Assembly (NCBI RefSeq): GCF_005117025.1
Contig: NZ_SWCO01000005.1
Location: 434,001 to 498,000 of the forward strand
Source: Alteromonas portus
GTDB lineage: Bacteria; Pseudomonadota; Gammaproteobacteria; Enterobacterales; Alteromonadaceae
DNA: 64,000 nucleotides
Direction of reading: 5' to 3'
A model generated the notes under the pieces. That model did no database searches, had not been told where the DNA came from, and saw only the letters and a program-made list of their open reading frames with translations. Shown here in pieces: positions 55,069-63,637 of this stretch (the stretch's first letter is position 1; every line of letters begins with the position of its first letter). The position numbers were made by a program, and so were the translations under genes.

Positions 55069-57063
55069 TTAGTGGCTCAATAATGCATTTACTTCGTTTA
55101 AAACATCCGCATATCGGCAGTGCTCCATGCTGCCAAATCCTTTCACTTGCCTTATTTTTAAACGGCTGAACAAAGGCATAGTCATGCCAGTTAAAAAGCG
55201 ACAAAAAATGGAGGGGGTGATTGGACCGTCAAACTTACCGTTTAAATGTGCTTTTAGCGCTGTCATAGCCTCCAATACTTTTTCGCTGTCTGGTGTTGGA
55301 ATAGGTGACGAATAGCTAAGCGTGGCTACATCGCCCTTACACACACTGCAATGCCCACATGCTTGTGGCGCTTGCGTATCATCAAAATACGCCGACAAAT
55401 TATGACTTAAGCAAGTGTCGTATTCGAAAAAGCTTACAAGTGCGGCGATGCGCTCGATTTCTTTACGCTCGTTCTCAGCAAAATAGTAAGCTAGTTTATT
55501 GGCCAGATCGCCATCTTGCAGTAGTTCACTATTAACACGGTACACATCAGTAATTAAGCGCGACGCAAGCTCAATATGATTGTGTTCGTGCAAATACTCT
55601 AACGCTGCGACGACTCTTGAACGCTCTGCACCGTAATGTTGATAAATACTGTCAAAATCGACAATCCCCCATACTTTCTTCATATTTGAATGAGTAAATA
55701 CAGCGTCTAAAAAGCGCGCTCGTTCTTCTGAAAAAAGGCTTAATATAGCGGCTTTATCTGATATGAAGCGGAATTTGTATTCTGCGAAATAGGCATATAA
55801 AGGTCGAATGACGTTAGCCAGTTCAAGCTGTACTAACAGGGTTTTAAGCGGAAGCTGACGAATATTACTCGTACTTGATAAGCTATTTATCTGTGTTTCC
55901 CATTGGTAATGGCTATTTTCTGAGTTCACGAGAGAATCATTTTGATTAGCTGTAGCTTGCTTAGTAGGTGCCTGAGACTTGATGTCACTAATTACCCGCT
56001 CGATAGCGCTTTTGTCTGGTGTGTCGCCATACACAAAGTTTTCTATGGTGACTATACCATCTAGATTAGCGAGTACTGTGCAGTTTGCTGCTTCACTGTC
56101 TCGGCCACCTCGTCCAATTTCTTGGCTGTAGTTTTCGATAGATTTCGGCAGATCGTAATGAATAACAAAACGAATATCCGACTTATCTATGCCCATACCA
56201 AATGCGATGGTTGCCACAACAACTTGAAGCTTGTTGCTCATAAAATCTTGCTGAATATTTTGTCTTACGTCACTGTCGAGGCCAGCGTGATACGCCTTCG
56301 CAGCAACCCCTTTTTGTTGTAATAATTGGGCTACTTCCTCTGCGCTATTTTGAAGCGTAACGTAAACAATGCCTGCACCTTGTTGCTTTTGAATTTCTTC
56401 AAGCAATGCTTGGTTTTTGTTCGGTTCAAGGACTGGGCGCACATACAAATTCAAGTTGGGGCGATAGAACCCTGTTTGAATAATATTGGCAGGCGCGATG
56501 TTAAAGCGAGCCGACATATCTTCTTTTACTTTTTTAGTGGCTGTTGCAGTAAGCAGTAATACCAAAGGGATATTTAGCTCTTTTTGATAAGCGGGAAGTT
56601 TAAGGTAATCGGGTCGAAAATTATGGCCCCACTCAGATATACAGTGTGCTTCATCTATTACCAGCATACTTACCTGAACCGACTCAATGAACTGCCGGAA
56701 ACGCTCGTTCTTAAAGCGCTCCACCGACACCATCAGGATTTTACACCGCCCTGAGCGCACGTCGTTCATGACTTGTTTATTTTGCTCAGGTGTTAATGTG
56801 GAGTCGATACTGGCCGCAGCGATGCCTTTGCTATGTAAAAACGCAAGCTGATCTTTCATCAGCGCTAGTAGTGGCGACACCACTAAGGTCAAATGTGGCA
56901 ATTGCGTAGCAACGAACTGATAGCACAAAGACTTGCCCGAACCAGTAGCAAAGATTGCTAGGGTCGAGTGTCCGCTCAACAGCGAATCCACCGCCTCTTT
57001 CTGTCCCTCGCGAAACGCGGAAAAACCAAACAATTGCTGCAAAATATTGGGGTCAGAGTACAT
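55069..57063 (-). CDS. recQ: RecQ family ATP-dependent DNA helicase
   Basis: A 664-residue superfamily 2 helicase. Walker A is ATGSGKSLCYQ (Lys44), the DEAH box VIDEAHCISEWGH, the motif VI region IGRGGRDS, and a RecQ-C-terminal zinc site formed by CLSHNL then ACGHCSVCKGD. A clear HRDC domain is not seen, so it resembles the shorter RecQ-like helicases; the main RecQ may lie elsewhere. Its only plausible start, ATG 57063, lies inside a copy of the genomic repeat: the first codons MYSDP are the reverse complement of GGGGTCAGAGTACAT. A repeat insertion probably rebuilt the N-terminus. Confidence 0.88.
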   Translation of the reverse strand: MYSDPNILQQLFGFSAFREGQKEAVDSLLSGHSTLAIFATGSGKSLCYQFVATQLPHLTLVVSPLLALMKDQLAFLHSKGIAAASIDSTLTPEQNKQVMNDVRSGRCKILMVSVERFKNERFRQFIESVQVSMLVIDEAHCISEWGHNFRPDYLKLPAYQKELNIPLVLLLTATATKKVKEDMSARFNIAPANIIQTGFYRPNLNLYVRPVLEPNKNQALLEEIQKQQGAGIVYVTLQNSAEEVAQLLQQKGVAAKAYHAGLDSDVRQNIQQDFMSNKLQVVVATIAFGMGIDKSDIRFVIHYDLPKSIENYSQEIGRGGRDSEAANCTVLANLDGIVTIENFVYGDTPDKSAIERVISDIKSQAPTKQATANQNDSLVNSENSHYQWETQINSLSSTSNIRQLPLKTLLVQLELANVIRPLYAYFAEYKFRFISDKAAILSLFSEERARFLDAVFTHSNMKKVWGIVDFDSIYQHYGAERSRVVAALEYLHEHNHIELASRLITDVYRVNSELLQDGDLANKLAYYFAENERKEIERIAALVSFFEYDTCLSHNLSAYFDDTQAPQACGHCSVCKGDVATLSYSSPIPTPDSEKVLEAMTALKAHLNGKFDGPITPSIFCRFLTGMTMPLFSRLKIRQVKGFGSMEHCRYADVLNEVNALLSH

Positions 57064-57206
57064 TAATAAGCTTCCAATTCACGAGATCAAAAAGGGGTCA
57101 GAGTACATTAACTTATTCTCAAACAGTTTGTGGCTCAGTGTCCGCAGGTTTGAGTTAGTTGAATCAAAACAATGTTTTTAAAAAAATAAAGGGGTCGGAG
57201 TACATT
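57049..57206. repeat. REP cluster 3 (three copies) between recQ and the RAYT gene
   Basis: Copies of GGGGTCAGAGTACATT at 57049-57064 (over the recQ start), 57094-57109 and 57191-57206 (with G for A at position 7), all in one orientation. The third overlaps the stop codon of the RAYT gene. Confidence 0.9.
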
Positions 57207-57930
57207 ATGCTAATTCTGAATGTTTAGTGGTTAGCTGTTTACTTTTTTGCCGCGGCCTACCCAATGCTTCTTGTTTCAAGCGGTGTCCAGTTAGGCTTTC
57301 AATTCGCTGTTTAAAGGTATCGCTTCCCAGCACCAATCCCCTTCGAGTGCCGCTTTGAATTTTATCAATGACAGCTTGGGGCAATTTCTCTTCGAACAGA
57401 GCACGGTAAGCTGCAAGCCGCCTACTTCCTGATGCGCTTAAACCTAAGTATACAGGATGAGGGCTGCATAGTGACGAAGCTGTACCTAACGCATTTATTC
57501 TGTAACTTGACCATTTGTATTCAACTGGAGTTTCGACCATATTTGCTCTTACAGGATTTAGCTCGATATATCTGTAAACCGTAAGAAGATACTCGTCATT
57601 AGAGACCAGGCTGGAATGAAATCTACCTTCCCACAATGTTCCAGAGCGTTCATATTTGTGATTAAAGTACCTCACGTACATGCGACCAAGCGCTTGCATC
57701 ATCTTGCTTACGCCAAGGTTATCAAGCTTAGGTGTGCAGAGTAAATGAACGTGATTGGTCATCAATACCCAAGCATGTATGCCTACATCAAACTTAACAG
57801 AGAACTTTTTGAGCCAGCTGATATAAGCGATGTAGTCACTTTCACACTCAAAGCATATTGAGCGGTTGTTGCCTCTTTGGATAACGTGTTGAGGATAGCC
57901 AGCGGGAGCCAAACGAGGTTTCCTTGCCAT
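57205..57930 (-). mobile_element. REP-associated tyrosine transposase (RAYT/TnpA_REP)
   Basis: A 241-residue Y1 HUH-family transposase domesticated for REP elements. The HUH motif is TNHVHLL (His60, His62), the catalytic tyrosine is in YIELNPVRAN (Tyr121), and ERSGTLWEGRFHSS and YKWSSY are typical RAYT blocks, with a basic C-terminal tail. It is flanked on both sides by copies of the 16-bp repeat (57191-57206 and 58074-58089), the usual sign of the REP family it mobilises. It shows no inverted-repeat ends of an insertion sequence. Intact reading frame. Confidence 0.93.
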
Positions 57931-58073
57931 ATTTTTACCAAATTCCTTTCGATATTCTCTCTACTAAAATGAGTGAATTGAGTAAAGGCTACAACCCTGT
58001 ACCCGCTAAAACTGGTCTAACGGGCAAGTTGGAAGGGGGGACGAATGGCTTAGCTGACTGCCCTAAATCAGAG

Positions 58074-58089
58074 AATGTACTCTGACCCC
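58074..58089 (-). repeat. REP copy upstream of the RAYT gene
   Basis: Reverse-oriented AATGTACTCTGACCCC, one base before the stop codon of the gene at 58091. Together with cluster 3 it brackets the transposase. Confidence 0.85.
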
Positions 58090-58090
58090 A

Positions 58091-58684
58091 TTATTCATAT
58101 CCCCATGGAGGGCTTGGCGGTGATATGGGGTTTTCGAGGTCAAAGTCTACTTGTACTTCACGCGCAGGGCGGATTAGTCGGTAGCTAAAGCGGCTTGGGT
58201 AAATCATCATTTGCCAGACATTGTCTGTAGATGCTGCAATGCCTGATTCTACGAACAGTCTTTTTGAATACGCATCTGCAGGGAACGACTGCACTTGCAA
58301 GAACCCTTCATCTACGGTGTGGCCGCCATACATTGTTGAAGAATGGTAGCTGCCATCTTCATTTCTGTGATCGTGTTTCAGCATCAGGCCCGCGCCGGTT
58401 TTCGTTAAAATCCAAGTGCGAGATGCGTCGTCACCAACGTGAAAGGGGATTTGAATTTCCGAGTCAGTGCACTTCCTTACGTGCATAACAAGTTTTTCAT
58501 CTCCGAACGTTTTACCTACATTGTCTTTGCTAACCTTGCCAAGGAATGCTTTACCGCAGTGGGCTTTTATTGCATTAAAAAACGCATCGTGAGTAGGAAT
58601 GGAGACCAAAGGCGCACCTTTACTAAATGCCGCATTGCTAATTCCAATAAGCCCAAATAAGAAACACACACAAAACGTTTTCAT
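58091..58684 (-). CDS. Uncharacterised secreted protein
   Basis: A 197-residue exported protein, signal peptide ending near residue 21 (FSK). It resembles no family I can name. A hydrophilic body contains CGKAFLGKVSK, VRKCTDSEIQIPF, TWILTKTGAGLMLKHDHRNE and RFSYRLIRPAREVQVDFDL; two cysteines could form a disulfide. The gene ends against a REP copy and begins next to the 91-bp repeat array. Confidence 0.65.
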   Translation of the reverse strand: MKTFCVCFLFGLIGISNAAFSKGAPLVSIPTHDAFFNAIKAHCGKAFLGKVSKDNVGKTFGDEKLVMHVRKCTDSEIQIPFHVGDDASRTWILTKTGAGLMLKHDHRNEDGSYHSSTMYGGHTVDEGFLQVQSFPADAYSKRLFVESGIAASTDNVWQMMIYPSRFSYRLIRPAREVQVDFDLENPISPPSPPWGYE

Positions 58685-58742
58685 TCGTTAATTCATCATA
58701 GCAAGTTAATACAGGCTTAGCAGTGTAACCCATCTAAGTAAT

Positions 58743-58758
58743 GGGGTCAGAGTACTTT
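58743..58758 (+). repeat. Forward REP copy opening the array
   Basis: GGGGTCAGAGTACTTT, facing the inverted copies that follow; with the copy at 58849-58864 it forms a REPIN-like inverted pair. Confidence 0.8.
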
Positions 58759-58773
58759 ATCGATGAATGCCAT

Positions 58774-59137
58774 GTCGCATTGTGCGATGGGATAATTGAA
58801 GTATTACTTTGTGTAGTCGTTTGGTTGCAACGCGGGAATGTTTGCAAAAAAGTACTCTGACCCCATTTTTGTGAGCGATGGGTGGATTACAGTATTACTT
58901 GATGTAGCGGTTTGGTAGCAACGCGAGAATGCTCGCAAAAATGTACTCTGACCCCATTTTTGTGAGCGATGGGTGGATTACAGTATTACTTGATGTAGCC
59001 GTTTGGTTGCAACGCGGGAATGCTCGCAAAAATGTACTCTGACCCCATTTTTGTGAGCGATGGGTGAATTACAGTATTACTTTGTGTAGTCGTTTGGTAG
59101 CAACGCGGGAATGTTCGCAAAAAAGTACTCTGACCCC
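58774..59137 (-). repeat. Tandem array of a 91-bp unit ending in the REP core
   Basis: Repeat cores AAKGTACTCTGACCCC at 58849-58864, 58940-58955, 59031-59046 and 59122-59137 recur at exactly 91 bp. The unit also contains GAGCGATGGGTGGATTACAG, GTATTACTTGATGTAG and TTTGGTAGCAACGCG. Units 2-4 (58865-58955, 58956-59046, 59047-59137) are nearly identical; the first is diverged at its left end. Not a CRISPR: no spacers. Confidence 0.92.
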
Positions 59138-59260
59138 ATTTTTTTGGAGTGTATAAGTGGTGGAAACGCATATGTATTCGCAATATAAATATTACTGATA
59201 GTGGAGGCGTGTTAGGTTAGTGCATCATTCAGCGTTTAATTTTCAGGGCAAAGTAAATAC

Positions 59261-60385
59261 ATGAATAAATCTAAACAACTATTTACGCTAATAACATCAG
59301 AGGGTGAACTTCAGGTATCGCTAAAAGAGGTGGATGTTCCAGAGCCGAAGCCGCATGAAGTGATTGTACGGATGGAGGCTTCTCCCATTAACCCGTCAGA
59401 CATGTGGCCAATGTTTGGCCCGGCAAGTCTCGATAAAGCCACGTTTGACCCAGATAAAAAAGCATTGGTTGCCCCCGTACATAAGCCTTTATTAAGTCGT
59501 ATTAAATCTCGTTTAGACCAAACTCTGCCAATCGGTAATGAAGGTGCTGGAACGGTTGTGAAAGCTGGAGATAGCCCAGAAGCACAAGCATTAATGGGGA
59601 AAACCGTGTCTATTCTTACAGGCGCTGCGTATACCGAGTATGCGTGTGTACCTGTGCAGGCGTGTTTGCCTCACATGGATAGCACTACGCCGCAACAAGC
59701 AGCGTCGTCATTTGTTAACCCTCTTACTGCGCTTGGCATGGTTGAAACCATGCGCATGGAGGGGCACAAAGCGCTAGTACACACAGCCGCAGCGTCTAAT
59801 CTTGGGCAAATGCTTAACAAGATTTGTTTAGAGCAGGGTGTAGAGTTAGTCAATATTGTACGTAGCCAAGAGCAAGTGGATATTTTAAAAGGTATCGGCG
59901 CGAAAATTGTGCTTAATTCAAGCAGCGAAAACTTTAAAGCCGAGCTTTATCAAGCCATCGACAGTACTGGCGCTACGCTTGCCTTCGACGCCATTGGTGG
60001 TGGTGAACTAGTTAGCGACATTCTTACCATGATGGAAGCGTCGGGTAGTAAAGATGCAAAAGGCTTTAATACCTATGGCTCTGACAGCAATAAGCAAGTG
60101 TATATTTACGGTGGTTTAGACTTCTCTCCAACTATTTTAAATCGCGCTTATGGCATGACGTGGAGCATAGGTGGTTGGTTGTTGATGCGGTTCTTAGGCA
60201 AGCTTGATAAGAAGCGTGTAGGCGAGCTTTATAAGAAAGTGGCAATGGAAATTAACACCACTTTTGCGTCGTCTTATAGTAAAGAGTTAAGTCTTGAGGA
60301 AGCGCTACAGCCGGAAAATGTGGCTTTGTATAACGCGAAAAAGACAGGCACTAAGTATCTGATTGTGCCAAATAAAGGCGACTAA
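59261..60385 (+). CDS. MDR-superfamily zinc-type alcohol dehydrogenase/quinone oxidoreductase
   Basis: A 374-residue medium-chain dehydrogenase/reductase with the N-terminal GroES-like fold (INPSDMWPMFG, IGNEGAGTVVKAG) and C-terminal Rossmann half (ALVHTAAASNLGQMLNKICL, LAFDAIGGGE). The catalytic-zinc Cys and structural-zinc Cys cluster are missing, so it is probably a zinc-independent quinone oxidoreductase-like enzyme with NADPH. An extra segment at about 65-90 sits before the GNEGAG motif. It is alone on its transcript. Confidence 0.8.
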   Translation: MNKSKQLFTLITSEGELQVSLKEVDVPEPKPHEVIVRMEASPINPSDMWPMFGPASLDKATFDPDKKALVAPVHKPLLSRIKSRLDQTLPIGNEGAGTVVKAGDSPEAQALMGKTVSILTGAAYTEYACVPVQACLPHMDSTTPQQAASSFVNPLTALGMVETMRMEGHKALVHTAAASNLGQMLNKICLEQGVELVNIVRSQEQVDILKGIGAKIVLNSSSENFKAELYQAIDSTGATLAFDAIGGGELVSDILTMMEASGSKDAKGFNTYGSDSNKQVYIYGGLDFSPTILNRAYGMTWSIGGWLLMRFLGKLDKKRVGELYKKVAMEINTTFASSYSKELSLEEALQPENVALYNAKKTGTKYLIVPNKGD

Positions 60386-60430
60386 TGTCCCAGGTTCGAA
60401 GCCTCATGCTTTAATCAAATAAGCTAAAGT

Positions 60431-60500
60431 AAAAGGGCTCGTTGATCTTTGATGTACAAACTTCGGTTTAAAGGTACATTAAAGGCCACCGAGCCCTTTT
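60431..60500. terminator. Large multi-stem hairpin between MDR gene and nei
   Basis: Outer 11-pair stem AAAAGGGCTCG / CGAGCCCTTTT, an inner stem CTTTGATGTAC / GTACATTAAAG (one G-U), and an apical AAAC-TTCG-GTTT tetraloop hairpin. It probably serves as a terminator for the MDR gene, although the T run is short. Confidence 0.65.
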
Positions 60501-60588
60501 CGTATTCATAAATATTGTATTAGATGATACTAAAAGTACGCCAAAGGTGACTAAAAAAAGAATGTAGAAATAAAGGTTTTCAAAGTAC

Positions 60589-61410
60589 ATGCCTGAAGGT
60601 CCAGAAATTCGACGCGCTGCTGACAAAGTTGAAGCGGTAATAAAAGATGTTCCGTTAGAAAAAGTAGAGTTTGGCTTAGCTCAACTAAAGCCCTATGCAA
60701 AACAGTTAGAAAGCGAAAAAGTCTTGCGTATGGAAACCCGTGGAAAGGCGCTAATCACCCATTTCAGTAATGGCCTTTCAATGTATTCACATAATCAACT
60801 TTACGGCATATGGCATACTTGTAAACGCAATGAACTAACTGATACAACTCGTCAACTTAGGGTTGGGCTTCACACCGAAACGCACAGTGCTATTTTATAT
60901 AGCGCATCTGATATTAGTATTTGGCCAACGCAAACTATTCACGAACACCCGTTTCTACAACGAGTTGGGCCCGACGTACTAAACAATTTAGTAACAGAAG
61001 AGCAGGTGTTAGAACGGCTTTGTTCAAAAGCATTTCGTAACCGCGCGCTAAGTGGTTTATATCTGGACCAGCGATTTATGGCGGGGCTCGGCAATTACCT
61101 TCGTAGCGAAATACTGTTTGCAGCAGGCGTTCATCCCTCGCTTAAACCGTCGCAGTTAGATGATGAGCAGCTACGCAGCTTGGCACATCACACCTTAGCA
61201 ATATGCAAACGCAGCTACGAAACCGGAGGCTATACCGTGTACACAGAACTACGCGAAGTGCTTGAAGCAAAAGGCGTTAACTTTGAAGGCACGCGTTTTA
61301 TGGTGTTCGACAGGGAAGAACAGCCCTGTAGAGTCTGTGCCACACCAATCAACCGCAACACGTATAACGGGCGGCGTCTTTATTGGTGTAGCCAGTGCCA
61401 GGCGAAATGA
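60589..61410 (+). CDS. nei: Endonuclease VIII (formamidopyrimidine-DNA glycosylase family)
   Basis: Base-excision repair glycosylase/AP lyase for oxidised pyrimidines. The 273-residue protein starts MPEGPEIRRAADK, with the catalytic Pro2 and Glu3 after Met removal, has the helix-two-turn-helix region GLGNYLRSEILF and ends with a zinc finger CRVCATPI...YWCSQCQAK. PEGPEI and the sequence place it with Nei rather than MutM (PELPEV). TAAAGG precedes the ATG. Confidence 0.94.
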   Translation: MPEGPEIRRAADKVEAVIKDVPLEKVEFGLAQLKPYAKQLESEKVLRMETRGKALITHFSNGLSMYSHNQLYGIWHTCKRNELTDTTRQLRVGLHTETHSAILYSASDISIWPTQTIHEHPFLQRVGPDVLNNLVTEEQVLERLCSKAFRNRALSGLYLDQRFMAGLGNYLRSEILFAAGVHPSLKPSQLDDEQLRSLAHHTLAICKRSYETGGYTVYTELREVLEAKGVNFEGTRFMVFDREEQPCRVCATPINRNTYNGRRLYWCSQCQAK

Positions 61411-61419
61411 TCTAGGTTT

Positions 61420-62592
61420 TTAGCTATGTGCCCGGCGCTTTACAAACATGAACACTAACATCACGTTCAAACCAAATATGGCGATGCACAACGACCCAAT
61501 AGTGGCATCTCTAAAACTAAAGAATTGGGCCACGGTACCCGCGCCAATAGTGCCTAGCATCATGCCCACGCGGGTGGCGTTTGAATAAAACGCTGAAGTA
61601 AAACCTGTTAAATCGGGCGCCTGTTTTTGCAGTAAGGTCAAGCCAATGCCAGCATATAAACCGTAGAATAGGGCGTTCAAAACTTGAAGGGTCAATAACT
61701 CCCAACTTGATTGAGAGAAGTACACGCCAATATAAAAGCAACAGCCGAAAATAAATGCCACCGCCATAATAGCAGCAGGTGGGAAGCGTCGAGCTAATTT
61801 GGCTGCTAGCAGCATGGTAGGAATTTCAAGTGCTGCGACTACCCCCATCATCAACCCCGGCAAATTTTCCGCCAACCCTAGTTCATTCATAACGTACAAA
61901 GGCATGGATGATAAATACATGACATTGCCCGCCATACCAGCAAGTATGGCCAACCCAACTAGCCAGAAGGGCAGCGAAAGCGATCCTTTTAGCGAAGTGT
62001 TGAGTGACTGTTGACTGGCTTTTTGAGGAGGCACAACGTTTACTACAAAAAGCGTCGCAACTACCACGCACGCGATAGCTACCGAGAAGGACGCTGCAAA
62101 GCCAAAATTGGCAACTAGCGTAAATGCCAGCGGCGGACCTACCACCCAAGCGAGAGAAATGGCGGCGCGAACTTTTGAGTTAAATGCGGCTAAATCGATA
62201 TCTTGGTTTTTTGCCCATAATCCCGAAACGGTTAGCATCTGAGACACGGCCCCAGCCCCCACCGACATAAACAGCACGCCAGCAAGAAACACGTGCCAAA
62301 ACTGCTCGCTAAAGATAAAGGCGACCATGGCTATACCCACGCAAACCATGGTTAGCCCATAAAGGCGATTTGCGTTAAAGCCTTTGTCTGCCAAGTGCCC
62401 TAGATACTGACTGATCACCAACCCTGAAAGCGTGACGGAAACCATATAAATACTGATAAAAATGGGCTCAACGTTAATCTCGTCAATAAGAAAGTAGCTC
62501 ATGAGTGGTGTAACGAACGACGATGTTAGCCCTGTTAATAGGCTTAATAATAAAAAGGGAAGTTGTGGAGAGAATGTGTAGCGCGATGACAT
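61420..62592 (-). CDS. SetA/SotB-like MFS sugar efflux transporter
   Basis: A 390-residue, 12-helix major facilitator protein. FLIDEINVEPIFISIYMVS and the first-loop GHLADKGFNANRLYGL resemble the sugar-efflux SetA/SetB group, which export sugars and analogues. Convergent with nei, with ten bases between stops, and no visible terminator hairpin in that gap. Confidence 0.83.
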   Translation of the reverse strand: MSSRYTFSPQLPFLLLSLLTGLTSSFVTPLMSYFLIDEINVEPIFISIYMVSVTLSGLVISQYLGHLADKGFNANRLYGLTMVCVGIAMVAFIFSEQFWHVFLAGVLFMSVGAGAVSQMLTVSGLWAKNQDIDLAAFNSKVRAAISLAWVVGPPLAFTLVANFGFAASFSVAIACVVVATLFVVNVVPPQKASQQSLNTSLKGSLSLPFWLVGLAILAGMAGNVMYLSSMPLYVMNELGLAENLPGLMMGVVAALEIPTMLLAAKLARRFPPAAIMAVAFIFGCCFYIGVYFSQSSWELLTLQVLNALFYGLYAGIGLTLLQKQAPDLTGFTSAFYSNATRVGMMLGTIGAGTVAQFFSFRDATIGSLCIAIFGLNVMLVFMFVKRRAHS

Positions 62593-62795
62593 GAAGATAC
62601 TAGCTCCGAGGGACTGTTGAACGTGTTAGACCGAAATTCGTAAAGAAAAGGTCGCAGCCCTTAATAACGAGGGCGCATTATAAGTGCTGCGTATCTCATG
62701 TCTATGACAAAGAACTTACTATCTATTCTGTATTAACATCCCGTTTTTAATGCCTTGTTCAGTTCATTTGCTTAAGCCCATAGCGCGTTTTAAAT

Positions 62796-63470
62796 TTAAA
62801 GAAAGCTCGCAATTTCGCTAAGCGATTTTTTTTGTAAGGCGTGTGCTGGAATTGTGGCGCTATCTGCTGGATAGCCTGCAATTATAAGCATGTAAGCGCG
62901 CTCGTTATCTGGCCGCTGGCAAACTTCGGTTAAAAAGTTCATTGGTTTTGGTGTGTGGGTTAAAGTGGCCAAACCTGCGTTGTGGAGAGAGGTGATGAGC
63001 ATACCTACAGCGATACCTACCGATTCGTGCACATAGTAGTTTTGGCTTTTTTCACCTGTTTCTGTTTCACCAAATTTTTGACTGAAAACTGCAATTAACC
63101 AAGGCGCTGTTTCCAGATAAGGTTTGCTTGCGTCAGTCCCTAACGGCTTAAGGTCATTTAGCCACTGTTGCCCCGCACGTCCATTATAAAAACCGCGCTC
63201 ATGGGCTTCAGCCTGTTCGCGTATCTGCTGTTTCACTTCGGGCGAATGAATAGCGGCAAAATGCCAAGGCTGATGATTTGCTCCACTAGGCGCGGTACCA
63301 GCAGTTAAAATACAGTTTTCAATTACCGCTTTATCAACGGGTCTGTCGCTGAAGTGACGAATACTGTGGCGGCGCTGCATGGTTTTCAAAAAATCTTCGC
63401 TTCGCGAAAGCATTTGCTCTTCAGGGTATTCAATAAAATCATTAAGCGGAGAATGGTCGTGAGGCTGCAT
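62796..63470 (-). CDS. Nitroreductase family FMN protein (iodotyrosine deiodinase-like)
   Basis: A 224-residue nitroreductase-fold flavoprotein. MQRRHSIRHFSDRPVD contains the FMN phosphate-binding arginines, and APSGANHQPWHF the next FMN contact. The lid segment AHERGFYNGRAGQQWLNDLK, then LGTDASKPYLETAPWLIAVF, matches the iodotyrosine deiodinase branch, which also removes halogens in bacteria; the reaction here is not proven. Single gene. Confidence 0.86.
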   Translation of the reverse strand: MQPHDHSPLNDFIEYPEEQMLSRSEDFLKTMQRRHSIRHFSDRPVDKAVIENCILTAGTAPSGANHQPWHFAAIHSPEVKQQIREQAEAHERGFYNGRAGQQWLNDLKPLGTDASKPYLETAPWLIAVFSQKFGETETGEKSQNYYVHESVGIAVGMLITSLHNAGLATLTHTPKPMNFLTEVCQRPDNERAYMLIIAGYPADSATIPAHALQKKSLSEIASFL

Positions 63471-63570
63471 TTATTATCTCTTTTTTGTTTTTTTATTACT
63501 TTATCGCTTATGACCTGTGATTAAAAACAAAAACGGGTAAAACAATGTGGTGTAGAAATACGAATGCACT

Positions 63571-63607
63571 AAAAAAGCGACTCACTCAGGCAGAAGTGAA
63601 TCGCTTT
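63571..63607 (-). terminator. Minus-strand terminator of the edge gene
   Basis: On the minus strand AAAGCGATTCAC pairs with GTGAGTCGCTTT (one mismatch) around a ten-base loop, followed by a T run; 31 bases after the stop of the gene at 63638. Confidence 0.8.
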
Positions 63608-63637
63608 GGTGCGCTAGGTTGGTAAACGTAAAGTGTA

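Noticed and set aside
58774..59137. CRISPR array
   Set aside because: The 91-bp units are contiguous with no unique spacers and no cas genes nearby.
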